Shown here: in pieces, positions 6,442 through 13,116 of the stretch | Position numbering within the stretch: the first letter of the stretch is position 1 | How the letters are laid out: each line of letters begins with the position of its first letter | Origin: a virus | Direction: 5' to 3' (one strand) | DNA: 22,648 bases | IMG/VR virus record: IMGVR_UViG_3300020601_000085 | Coordinates: 1-22,648 of that record | Notes under the pieces: model-generated | What the model was told of the DNA's origin: nothing | Databases searched by the model: none | Seen by the model: only the letters and a program-made list of their open reading frames with translations | Position numbers and translations under genes: made by a program

Positions 6442-7554
6442 TTAAAGCTCCGCACTAACCAGCAAATAAGAAGCTCCACTAGAGGGGACGGTTTGCAAAT
6501 ACACTGGCAAATTGGCTCCACCAACTGAACTGGTGTAGTTAATATCCGTTTCCAAACAAAGCCCATTGAGAAGATAAACAGTACCAAAACTGCTAAACGG
6601 AACCGTGCCAGCTACTAAATTCCAACCCTGTAAATTTACAGCAGTCAAAGCAGGTGTCGCCCGCATTGGATAGGGCACTTGAATCATGCTTCTCCACCCC
6701 GAGCTTGAGCCGTTACTCATACCTCTCCCAATGGTAATAGTATATGTACCAGAGAGCCTACCTAAAAATACCGCATACCGCTGACACAACGCCAACTCCT
6801 GCCCATACTGCCGATGCTCAAACGGGGTAGCGACACTGCCTGCCTCAAGCTGGACGCCTGTAATGTAGATGTTTGCACCAGTGGTGGCAGTCAACTTTGT
6901 GCCGCCCGTCAAACCAAGGTAGTTGGCGTTCTGCCAAGAACCCGTATTCGAACCGCTGTATGTCGTGCCAACACCACAATCAAACAACAGGTCGATACCC
7001 GTGCCAGTCGTTGTGTTGTGAGTTCCATCAGTACAACCGGGAACTAAGATCGTTTTGTATTCCCATGTGTTTGCTGAATTGATTGTGTAAGAGCCACAAT
7101 AAGAGCGAGTGTTGTTTGCTGTACGAAGGGTTGCTCCAAATGTACCTGTCTGGCTTGATCGAACCCAGAACGACAGCGTTACCGGGCTTGCAGATGCAGT
7201 GCCCCACGCTAGGTCTGCTGTGTTGTAACCCTCAATGGATTGCTGGATTACGTTGTAGTCAGTGGTGTTTGTGGTTGCGCCGCTTGTTACTGAAAATAAC
7301 AAGCTGCTTCTGAAACCTGCTGGGGCAGTAGACGATTGAGAGGCTGCAACAGTTGCGCCACCGTTTTTGCCAGTGATCCAACGATCAAGTGAATACACAT
7401 TTCCTGATGGGGTGAAACTTGTTCCTCTTTGCGAGATAACCATCGCACCATTGATGATGCGGTTTCTGCCAGCCATGTTGCTGGCGGTTGGGGTAAAGCC
7501 ATTTATAGCGGTGTCGGCTGAGATGCCGTCGGTGCCAATTTTACTTAGTGCCAT
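6442..7554 (-). CDS. tail fibre / receptor-binding protein (cassette II)
   Basis: A 370-aa paralogue of the 351-aa fibre of cassette I. The head MALSKIGTDGISADTAINGF leads into [20 protein letters not shown]. The middle is a Thr/Gly/Asn-rich beta domain (about 55-235). The conserved block [18 protein letters not shown] plus [12 protein letters not shown] follows, and then a unique ~110-residue C-terminal tip ending SYLLVSAEL (the cassette I copy ends GWEASSEL). The two genes share 36 bases exactly (6775-6810 and 2397-2432) in the LCQRY-coding block, so recombination at this point could swap tips. It starts three bases after the upstream stop. A role in host recognition is inferred from the conserved-head, variable-tip pattern. 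Confidence 0.85.
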   Translation of the reverse strand: MALSKIGTDGISADTAINGFTPTASNMAGRNRIINGAMVISQRGTSFTPSGNVYSLDRWITGKNGGATVAASQSSTAPAGFRSSLLFSVTSGATTNTTDYNVIQQSIEGYNTADLAWGTASASPVTLSFWVRSSQTGTFGATLRTANNTRSYCGSYTINSANTWEYKTILVPGCTDGTHNTTTGTGIDLLFDCGVGTTYSGSNTGSWQNANYLGLTGGTKLTATTGANIYITGVQLEAGSVATPFEHRQYGQELALCQRYAVFLGRLSGTYTITIGRGMSNGSSSGWRSMIQVPYPMRATPALTAVNLQGWNLVAGTVPFSSFGTVYLLNGLCLETDINYTSSVGGANLPVYLQTVPSSGASYLLVSAEL

Positions 7555-7557
7555 GTC

Positions 7558-7827
7558 TTATGCCTTTGGGTACTTTGCTTTAACAGCCTGACAAGCCGCA
7601 ATGTATGCGTCGATCTGCGCTTGGTCGCCCTTGACTACGCCATCGATGTAGTCGGTGATTGGAGGGTATTCGGATGCTCGTTGGTCTTTGTATGCGTTAG
7701 CGGCTACCAAGGCTTCAGCGGCAGACAAGTCATAAGCTACTACTTGCTCGTTTGCGTCATAGGCAATTTGATTTTTGAGAGCCGAAATAGACGGGTTTAA
7801 TTGTTTGATTGCTTCAACTAAAGTCAT
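7558..7827 (-). CDS. 89-aa fibre-associated protein (cassette II)
   Basis: A paralogue of the 87-aa protein at 3194-3457. Matching blocks are IKQLNPSISAL at the N-terminus, AYDANEQVVAYD, a LVAANAYKDQRASEYPPITD stretch and IAACQAVKAKYPKA at the end, against LRKLYPQVVST, AFDADGNEVIYD, AKRAAAYPSITD and [11 protein letters not shown] in copy I. Its ATG overlaps the upstream stop as ATGA and the following fibre gene begins just after its stop, so all three are probably translated together. No enzyme motif or membrane segment is present. Function unassigned, likely linked to fibre assembly because gene order is kept in both cassettes. Confidence 0.78.
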   Translation of the reverse strand: MTLVEAIKQLNPSISALKNQIAYDANEQVVAYDLSAAEALVAANAYKDQRASEYPPITDYIDGVVKGDQAQIDAYIAACQAVKAKYPKA

Positions 7828-8378
7828 GCTGCAATCTCCAGTAAAGTTACGCTTGAATAACCACCATCAGGATTGAGCTGTGCATTGCTTCCATTTTGTA
7901 GCGCAAATTCAAAGCGATACAGAGCAGGGGAGGTTGTATTAGGCGAGTCTAAAACACTAAGGAATATAGGAATTGATATATACACACCAGCGCCGCTGTA
8001 ATCATAATTGCGGTAATATGTGTGATAGACATTACTGTTATTTCTTTTTACAAGAGTCAAACAGGTCGCATTACTACCTCCTGAACCATTTACTGAAATT
8101 GAGGGGTTCATTAAAACTAAAATTTTGCTAGAAGCTGAAGAGGGTGTAATAGTTGCCTCTAAATTTGTAGCAATATGATTGCCATCATAAGATACGTATG
8201 CAGTTGGCGTAACGTTAGACACCACCTGCAACACACTACCCGCTGGCAACCGTGAAGTCCCCAAAGTCCCCGTAGTTAACGCACTGGCATCATTAGACGG
8301 TGGTACGTTATCCAAAGCGCCCAAGGGAACATCAAAGTTCCCCGTGACTATATCTGCAAGGTTTCTTGCGTTACTCAT
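7824..8378 (-). CDS. tail fibre-like protein (cassette II)
   Basis: A 184-aa protein. The N-terminus MSNARNLADIVTGNFDVPLG ALDNVPPSNDASALTTGTL is the familiar phage fibre opening in which the L-TGTL...RLPAGSVLQV element (about 42-55) precedes a beta domain. The C-terminal two thirds form a Ser/Thr/Asn-rich jelly-roll-like domain with YLDSP-like SVLDSPNTTSPALYRF and end GGYSSVTLLEIAA. The 194-aa protein of cassette I has the same order (NLPAGSVLQVQ, YLDSPATTSALTYKLQW, STITVWEIAG). A surface or fibre head role is inferred. Confidence 0.8.
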   Translation of the reverse strand: MSNARNLADIVTGNFDVPLGALDNVPPSNDASALTTGTLGTSRLPAGSVLQVVSNVTPTAYVSYDGNHIATNLEATITPSSASSKILVLMNPSISVNGSGGSNATCLTLVKRNNSNVYHTYYRNYDYSGAGVYISIPIFLSVLDSPNTTSPALYRFEFALQNGSNAQLNPDGGYSSVTLLEIAA

Positions 8379-8380
8379 GC

Positions 8381-8653
8381 TTACGCTCCCTGTTGGGCTG
8401 CCATCTCAGCTTCCATGCGAGCCTGACGTTCTGCCGCAGATTCCACGTTAGCCGCCATAACGATGTCGTCCTTAGAGCCAGTGATGGATTCACCAGCGGC
8501 TAGTTTGCGTTGGACTTCAGCCGCTACGATTTCCTCGATAGCAATGCGGCACCGCTCGTGTACTGCGTTGTCAATCCAGTCTTGTGCTGACATAGCGACA
8601 ACATGAAGTGCTTTGTCTTCGGCATCGCTTAAAGTAATTGTGTAAGTTGTCAT
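8381..8653 (-). CDS. 90-aa helical tail-region protein
   Basis: A charged, helical protein, MTTYTITLSDAEDKALHVVA followed by MSAQDWIDNAVHERCRIAIE and EIVAAEVQRKLAAGESITGS, ending in a Glu/Ala/Met-rich tail (ERQARMEAEMAAQQGA). The opening TYTITLSDAEDKAL, W-DN and helical EI-A-E-R-L elements recur in small phage proteins beside fibre genes. It sits at the head of cassette II as 4038-4265 does for cassette I, but the two are not clearly homologous. It has the ribosome site AAAGGAA. A fibre accessory or assembly role is possible; nothing in the sequence proves it. Confidence 0.75.
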   Translation of the reverse strand: MTTYTITLSDAEDKALHVVAMSAQDWIDNAVHERCRIAIEEIVAAEVQRKLAAGESITGSKDDIVMAANVESAAERQARMEAEMAAQQGA

Positions 8654-8668
8654 AATTTTTCCTTTGAG

Positions 8669-9610
8669 TTAGCCGATAAGAAAACCAGACCAAGTAGTTG
8701 GTCTCTCAGCACTACTATAAAGATCCCCCGACGAGGTTATCACGGAATATATCTCTACATAATCACCTGCTGTAAGTTTTGTAGCGGCAACCAAAACACC
8801 ATTAACAGGGTTTACGTTTGATGCAGACGCGAACTGAGAACGTATAAACAGGCTACTATTTTTCCACAGAGTTACTTCATGGTTATTAACAGTGTATGCG
8901 TAAACAATCACATTAAATTGGTAAAAACCTGTAACAGGTGCAGTAAACCTTTTATTAGCGGTACTATAGTTACTTCCGTTTTCGTAGTCTATTGTGTCGA
9001 AATTAACTTTTGTTCGGACACCAGCGGAAAGACCTTGAGTAGCAGACAATCTAACTTGGAAAGCAGGCTGATACGGCATCGTGACCCGACCTGCGGAGTC
9101 GATGCGCATTTGCTCCGTGGTTCCTTTTAAGAACCTAAAATGATCCCCAGCTTTTATTTCTAGACCATCGAATGCTCTGATTCCATAGTTGGTTGTCCAA
9201 AATTGGACTTCGTTGGAAGTTTGCATTTGCAAAGCTCCCGTCATCGTATCACCAGTCTTGGCAACCCGACTAGACAAGTCCACAGCACCAATCAACGCAT
9301 CTGTCTGAGCTTTGGTGTATGTATTGGGGTCAGTAATTGAACCCACGGGGAAGTCGCGGTAGACGACGTAGATGTTTGCTGTGCCGCTTGATGGGGCTGC
9401 TGAGAAGGTGAGCGTCGTGCTGCTTACGCTGTATGAGCCGTCGTAAGGTGACTGCTGGACGTTATTGACCATCACCTCAATGGCATTGACTGCCGAGACA
9501 GGGCGGTTCAGGGTAAACGCAACAGTAGACCCGTCGCCGTTAAACGACTGGGAATTGACCCCAGAGAACCCGACTGGGATAACAGCAGCGGATGATCCTA
9601 CGTATGACAT
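8669..9610 (-). CDS. tail fibre with C-terminal C1q-like head
   Basis: A 313-aa protein, one of the larger fibre proteins here. Residues 1-90 (SFNGDGSTVAFTLNRPVSAV, IEVMVNNVQQSPYDGSYSVS, IYVVYRDFPVG) form a beta domain that opens many phage fibres. A short stalk (YTKAQTDALIG, VAKTGDTMTGALQM at about 98-130) and a DHFRFLKGTTEQMRIDSAGR segment follow. Residues about 183-313 are a C1q/TNF-like jelly roll: PAFQVRLSATQ, VNFDTIDYENGSNYSTANKR, FTAPVTGFYQF, HEVTLWKNS, L-AGDYVEIY and a final WSGFLIG. C1q heads are trimeric binding domains, so this is a likely receptor-binding tip. It differs from the other two large fibres, so the phage could carry three types of tip. Confidence 0.86.
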   Translation of the reverse strand: MSYVGSSAAVIPVGFSGVNSQSFNGDGSTVAFTLNRPVSAVNAIEVMVNNVQQSPYDGSYSVSSTTLTFSAAPSSGTANIYVVYRDFPVGSITDPNTYTKAQTDALIGAVDLSSRVAKTGDTMTGALQMQTSNEVQFWTTNYGIRAFDGLEIKAGDHFRFLKGTTEQMRIDSAGRVTMPYQPAFQVRLSATQGLSAGVRTKVNFDTIDYENGSNYSTANKRFTAPVTGFYQFNVIVYAYTVNNHEVTLWKNSSLFIRSQFASASNVNPVNGVLVAATKLTAGDYVEIYSVITSSGDLYSSAERPTTWSGFLIG

Positions 9611-9612
9611 AT

Positions 9613-9933
9613 TTATACCAAGTAGCTGACAACAGTATCAATCGAAGCGGCAGCGCTAGAGACAACCCCAACGTCGTCACCTTCTTCGATAACAAGTTTC
9701 TGATCCCCGCCAACGACAACCAGTGCGCCGCCCACAGGAACAATCGCCCCTTTGACCATATATGCAGAGGACCCGCCGTTCTTATTCAGAATGACATCCG
9801 CAGTGATGTTGCCGGTAGTGACGTTAGCAATAGACACGCCGATAAGAGTATGCGGAGAGCCAGCACTCACCGTATCAGTAATAGAAGTCTCGGAAGTTCC
9901 GATACCTGCTGTGAGAGTGGATTTAAAGGCCAT
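9613..9933 (-). CDS. 106-aa tail/virion protein
   Basis: A beta-rich protein (MAFKSTLTAGIGTSETSITD, then TVSAGSPHTLIGVSIANVTT and ITADVILNKNGGSSAYMVKG) with the ending VVSSAAASIDTVVSYLV. The pattern IG-S-ANVTTG-ITADV--NK-G-AY-VKGA-VPVGGALVVVGGDQK is familiar from small structural proteins in the tail region of aquatic phages, which may form a beta-sandwich decoration or fibre base. It sits between the C1q fibre and a 70-aa fibre-opening protein, with only a few bases on each side. Virion structural protein is likely; the exact place in the particle is unknown. Confidence 0.78.
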   Translation of the reverse strand: MAFKSTLTAGIGTSETSITDTVSAGSPHTLIGVSIANVTTGNITADVILNKNGGSSAYMVKGAIVPVGGALVVVGGDQKLVIEEGDDVGVVSSAAASIDTVVSYLV

Positions 9934-9936
9934 TTT

Positions 9937-10149
9937 TTACCCCAAGGCGATAGCCATAGCTACAGAATAGCTTTCCGCTTCGCTTTTACTATAGACGTTA
10001 AGGTTAGTACGGGCAGTAGCCACACTAGCTAGGTCGCTTAAGTTTGCAGATTTCTCCGCCTTATCGGTGTTAAGGTTAGAGAAATTATTGTCTACCTCAG
10101 TGTTCGTCAGTGGCGAACCTTTGGTATTGCGAAGCGTTAGCGTTGACAT
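9937..10149 (-). CDS. 70-aa fibre N-terminal-domain protein
   Basis: A short protein that begins with a recognisable fibre opening: MSTLTLRNTKGSPLTNTEVD and NNFSNLNTDKAEKSANLSDL. In other phages the TLR-TKG-PLTN-EVD-NF-NLN motif begins a long tail fibre, and the following K--NLSDL-S-ATAR-NL element is typical of fibre stalk repeats. Here the gene stops after only 70 residues (ending AESYSVAMAIALG), so it may be a fibre attachment domain split from the shaft or a shortened fibre gene. No frameshifted continuation was seen; the next gene downstream (9613-9933) has its own start and a distinct fold. It has a ribosome site (GGGGG) upstream. Confidence 0.76.
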   Translation of the reverse strand: MSTLTLRNTKGSPLTNTEVDNNFSNLNTDKAEKSANLSDLASVATARTNLNVYSKSEAESYSVAMAIALG

Positions 10150-10170
10150 AGTTGACTACCCCCGCCTTAA

Positions 10171-10629
10171 TTAGATCGCACTCAGTGTGATGGTCCAAGT
10201 GACAGTCATTGTATCATCGGCTGCCTTATTTACAACACCAAACACAGTACGACACAGCATGTCACCGCCTGTAGGAGCATTGAAAATGCCAGCTTCAGTA
10301 ACAGCTCCGGTGGCATCGCCAGCTTCAAAAGAAGCTACATAAACAACCTTTTCGTTGTTAGTGCCAGCAATCGTAGTGCTATCCAAAACTTCACGAGCGC
10401 CAAGCAAACTGCCTAAGTCTGTGTCGCCTGCAGCTGCTGCTGAAGTACCGGAGCCTAGAGCCATGTGCGACATAACATTTTTAGACGTGCCGGTCATGCG
10501 GCTGATGATGTACGCCAGTCCGGAGTTAACTACAAGGTTTTTCACCTCTCGGTTATCTTTGACGTTGCCGTTTTTGTCTTTGAGGACAATGCTTAACTGC
10601 CCTGCAAGTTTCAAGTTTTCTTGGATCAT
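10171..10629 (-). CDS. tail/virion structural protein
   Basis: A 152-aa protein, MIQENLKLAGQLSIVLKDKN, then VVNSGLAYIISRMTGTSKNV, MSHMALGSGTSAAAAGDTDL, GAREVLDSTTIAG, VVYVASFEAGDATGAVTEAG and IFNAPTGGDMLCRTVFGVVN. The order MALGSGT - L----ARE - V-Y-A-F-AG-ATGA-TEAGIFNA - G-ML-RTVF-V-NK - D-MT-TWTI is a familiar phage tail-collar or fibre-base family found across many tailed phages. It lies at the join between neck proteins and fibre genes, consistent with a tail-tip or fibre-attachment position. The start is preceded by GAGGG. The family role is known only as virion protein. Confidence 0.8.
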   Translation of the reverse strand: MIQENLKLAGQLSIVLKDKNGNVKDNREVKNLVVNSGLAYIISRMTGTSKNVMSHMALGSGTSAAAAGDTDLGSLLGAREVLDSTTIAGTNNEKVVYVASFEAGDATGAVTEAGIFNAPTGGDMLCRTVFGVVNKAADDTMTVTWTITLSAI

Positions 10630-10642
10630 TTAGATACCCTCG

Positions 10643-11476
10643 TTAAAAAGTTCTGGAAGCCCCGACGTAGTCTTCCGCAAAGTAAGTGAAGTCGCAGTAC
10701 CCTTGACTTCGCAGCGACCCCGTGTCGGAGAAAAGGGCCGAATCTGATTTACCCAAGCCGGGCGTGTTAAAACTACTATCGGCTATAGAAAAAGCGTCGA
10801 GAAAAGGAGCCGGGCTAAAAGCCTTGGCTGCCTGTTCGGCTATACCTGAAGTGTCCGCTATTCCTCGTAGAATGTCAAAATAATGTTGCTGGCTGACAGC
10901 AGCTGCATCAGCCCGCGGAGCACTAAAATCCACGGTGGCAACATCGGAGATTGCGGTAGCCTCTGAAAAAGCTCTAAAGTAAGCTACTAGGCGATAAAAA
11001 ACGTCGGATGCCGTTGCGGGCTGGGTAATAGCCTTAAAAAACAGCATCTCTTGGTCGTCTAGGATAGACGCCGCCCCATCTACGTCATCAGTTACAGAGA
11101 TACTGCTCTGTAGCACCTTACTCAAGAACGAAGCTGAGGAATCGCCAAAGGTGGGGTTTTCCTCTAGGGCCTTAAAGAACTCAAACACCTGAGCGTCTGT
11201 AAACCCGGTGGTGTCGGTAAGCGCTTTATAAAAGTCGGAGGCCAAAGCCTCGGCGACCGCAAAATCGTCCGTCTTGTTCTTAAAAAAGTGAAGCAGCGCT
11301 TCTTCTAGAGCAGTTGAGTTACTAGAAGCTAAAACAGTCTCAAACGCAGCCAGCCTGTTTAAGAAAAACCCAATCTCGGCTAGCAGTTGAACGTGCGAAA
11401 CCCCGGCGTCGAGAACTGTCCCGAGGCGAGTTGCTTCGCTTTGCGCTCTTTCTACCGTCTTAGCCGTTAATCTCAC
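10643..11476 (-). CDS. 277-aa repeat protein of tail region
   Basis: An Ala-, Phe- and Asp-rich protein without a named family. A short aromatic-Lys/Arg motif recurs: FFK at 64, FYK at 82, FFK at 100, FLSK at 117, then FFK at 146 and YFR at 166, so the first four are spaced about 18 residues. Each is followed by Asp-containing turns such as TGFTDAQVF and PTFGDSSASF. The C-terminus is distinct and polar: SDSALFSDTGSLRSQGYCD then FTYFAEDYVGASRTF. It starts with GTG, overlapping the upstream stop as GTGA. The regular spacing suggests a repeating helical or fibrous shaft, perhaps a tail-spike or internal virion protein. I cannot name the function. Confidence 0.75.
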   Translation of the reverse strand: MRLTAKTVERAQSEATRLGTVLDAGVSHVQLLAEIGFFLNRLAAFETVLASSNSTALEEALLHFFKNKTDDFAVAEALASDFYKALTDTTGFTDAQVFEFFKALEENPTFGDSSASFLSKVLQSSISVTDDVDGAASILDDQEMLFFKAITQPATASDVFYRLVAYFRAFSEATAISDVATVDFSAPRADAAAVSQQHYFDILRGIADTSGIAEQAAKAFSPAPFLDAFSIADSSFNTPGLGKSDSALFSDTGSLRSQGYCDFTYFAEDYVGASRTF

Positions 11477-11808
11477 ACAAAGTCCTCTCTGACTTTGAAC
11501 TTCAGTATGTCGTAGATAGTTTCCCGGAGGCCGCTTGAGCGGACAATCTCTACTTCCCCTTCGTACTCACCCGCGTCTACATCAAGGTCGCCGACAGCCC
11601 ACTCAACAATGCAAACTCCAGTTGCGGCGGTGGCTGGGTTAATGTAGGCAGCTCGCGAAAACAAAACCGCTGAAGAACCAGCCGCACGAAAGTGCAACGT
11701 TACTGTCGCCCCTGATAAATCAGAAGGCGTTCCAGTGTCTTCATCTGTAAGAGTCAACCGAAGCTGCGGGCCGGTATCGCCTTGAACTAATTTAATTTTT
11801 TCAGCCAT
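11473..11808 (-). CDS. BppU/Ig-like baseplate-type protein
   Basis: A 111-aa protein that matches the N-terminal domain of baseplate upper proteins (DUF2479/BppU_N): VQGDTGPQLRLTLTDEDTGT, DLSGATVTLHFRAAG, then GVCIVEWAVGDLDVDAGEYE, GEVEIV and ETIYDILKFKVRED. The W--GD-D--AGEYEGEVE block near residues 75-90 is characteristic. In Siphoviridae this immunoglobulin-like domain joins receptor-binding proteins to the baseplate; in short-tailed phages it is seen as a small stand-alone virion protein near the neck. It has a strong ribosome site (GAGGTAA). It overlaps the 277-aa gene start as GTGA, suggesting the two products act together. Confidence 0.8.
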   Translation of the reverse strand: MAEKIKLVQGDTGPQLRLTLTDEDTGTPSDLSGATVTLHFRAAGSSAVLFSRAAYINPATAATGVCIVEWAVGDLDVDAGEYEGEVEIVRSSGLRETIYDILKFKVREDFV

Positions 11809-11816
11809 GTATTACC

Positions 11817-12467
11817 TCATTTACGGGGGGCCATGCCAGTAGCCCCACTTAGTTCTGTCGCTAAGGCGGCTTTAAATGCTTCAAAATGCGCTACAGCGCG
11901 TTGAGCGTTAGCGGCGACTTCGCTGTCTTTGGTGAGCGCGCGGTATAAAACATAGTCAACCAGTGCATTGGCATATGTGTCTGGGAGATCAATGTTTCCA
12001 GTTACCGATGTGTAAGTAGTTCCGGCTGCAGGCTCTGCCACGTCGGTCGGCAGGGCCGAATACACAATCTCCAGACTAGCGGCTGTATCAGCTGGCGGGT
12101 ACACATAGAAAATCTGCGGATCGCGAGGATCGTACATGTAATGCAGAATGGTGTCTGACGCAGTAGACGTATACCAGTTGGGCTTCTGGGCGTCTAGAAT
12201 AAAGCGAGTAGTCAACCGGACAACTCGACCTGATGTATTCCTGATAACCTCTACAAGCCGCGATACGCCCGCTGGTAGCGTTTGTTTGGCCCCGGTAGTA
12301 AGGGCCATAGTACCATTAGTAATAGTCGCGTCTGGGCGCAAAATAACGGCTTCGCGCTGCCCATCGTTAAGATAGCGGACAAGCTCGCTAGTGGCCCACC
12401 GAACGGCGGATGTGTCTTGTAGCGTAGTGGCTACGCGCTGAATAATTGACTGGGCTGTTATAGCCAT
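11817..12467 (-). CDS. neck / head-tail adaptor protein (DUF6682-like)
   Basis: A 216-aa protein, MAITAQSIIQRVATTLQDTS then VRWATSELVRYLNDGQREAV, followed by PDATITNGTMALTTGAKQTL and PNWYTSTASDTILHYMYDPR. The elements L-D---VRW---EL--YLNDGQRE-V--RPDA, D-RDP--FYVYPP and LPDTYANALVDYVLYRAL match the short-tailed phage adaptor family annotated as DUF6682. In the capsid these proteins probably form a ring below the portal that the tail attaches to. The gene follows capsid and a 210-aa neck candidate, as expected for a connector operon. Start has TGAGGTAA upstream. Confidence 0.82.
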   Translation of the reverse strand: MAITAQSIIQRVATTLQDTSAVRWATSELVRYLNDGQREAVILRPDATITNGTMALTTGAKQTLPAGVSRLVEVIRNTSGRVVRLTTRFILDAQKPNWYTSTASDTILHYMYDPRDPQIFYVYPPADTAASLEIVYSALPTDVAEPAAGTTYTSVTGNIDLPDTYANALVDYVLYRALTKDSEVAANAQRAVAHFEAFKAALATELSGATGMAPRK

Positions 12468-12475
12468 GGTTTACC

Positions 12476-13108
12476 TCACACAAAGGGCCGTGGGGAGACT
12501 CGCATAGAACCGCGAACCATCCCGTAGTTACTCTCAACGCGAGAGGCGGTTATCTTTTTGGCAGCAGACAACGCAAGAGCAGCTGCTTGTGCTGGGTTTG
12601 TGAACGGCTGATCTGGAATCATCATCGCACGGGCGATGGCGGACTCGCAAATCGGGTCGATCCATAAGTTGTACAAATCGTTATCGAGCGATGTAGCATC
12701 ACGCGCGGGGCGCAACGCGGCGATAATTTTTACTGGGTACACTGCATCAGGCGGAGGTGCAAGCCGCAGGACAAGTGTAGAGTCTACGCGATCCGTATAA
12801 AACCCGGTTGGTTTAGCAACAGCTGTTGGGAGATCGCTGCGAACTGTCTCCGTCATTACTGGGGCAAGTTCATCCCCATTCACATTAACGCTCATCACAC
12901 GAGCAATAATATACTGGTTGGACGGCGGGTCTAGGTCGTACTCAATGGCACCGATGCGTGTATTAAAAGAGTCTAGGGTTTGCCGCAAGACGGGAGCGCT
13001 CTCGCAAAACTCAATGGCGGCGTCAAGCAGAACCTGATCTACTAAAGGCTCTGAACAGCCGGGTAAAAACGGCATGATCCGCGGATAGAAATCGCTCAGA
13101 GCTTTCAT
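12476..13108 (-). CDS. neck / tail-completion-like protein
   Basis: A 210-aa protein, MKALSDFYPRIMPFLPGCSE, then VDQVLLDAAIEFCESAPVLR, a beta domain (YDLDPPSNQYIIARVMSVNV, STLVLRLAPPPDAVYPVKII) and helices (ICESAIARAMMIPDQPF) ending MRVSPRPFV. The layout of an N-terminal helical pair with A-IEFCE--PVLR, a central beta domain and a C-terminal helix is seen in small adaptor or neck proteins of podo- and siphophages. It is the second of two genes between capsid and tail genes, so it probably helps form the connector or tail nozzle base. Assigning it to a specific family is uncertain. Confidence 0.75.
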   Translation of the reverse strand: MKALSDFYPRIMPFLPGCSEPLVDQVLLDAAIEFCESAPVLRQTLDSFNTRIGAIEYDLDPPSNQYIIARVMSVNVNGDELAPVMTETVRSDLPTAVAKPTGFYTDRVDSTLVLRLAPPPDAVYPVKIIAALRPARDATSLDNDLYNLWIDPICESAIARAMMIPDQPFTNPAQAAALALSAAKKITASRVESNYGMVRGSMRVSPRPFV

Positions 13109-13116
13109 AGCGTACC

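Noticed and set aside
9592-10032. Plus-strand 146-codon frame opposite small tail genes
   Set aside because: It crosses two well-supported minus-strand genes with good start signals and has no recognisable motif or ribosome site.
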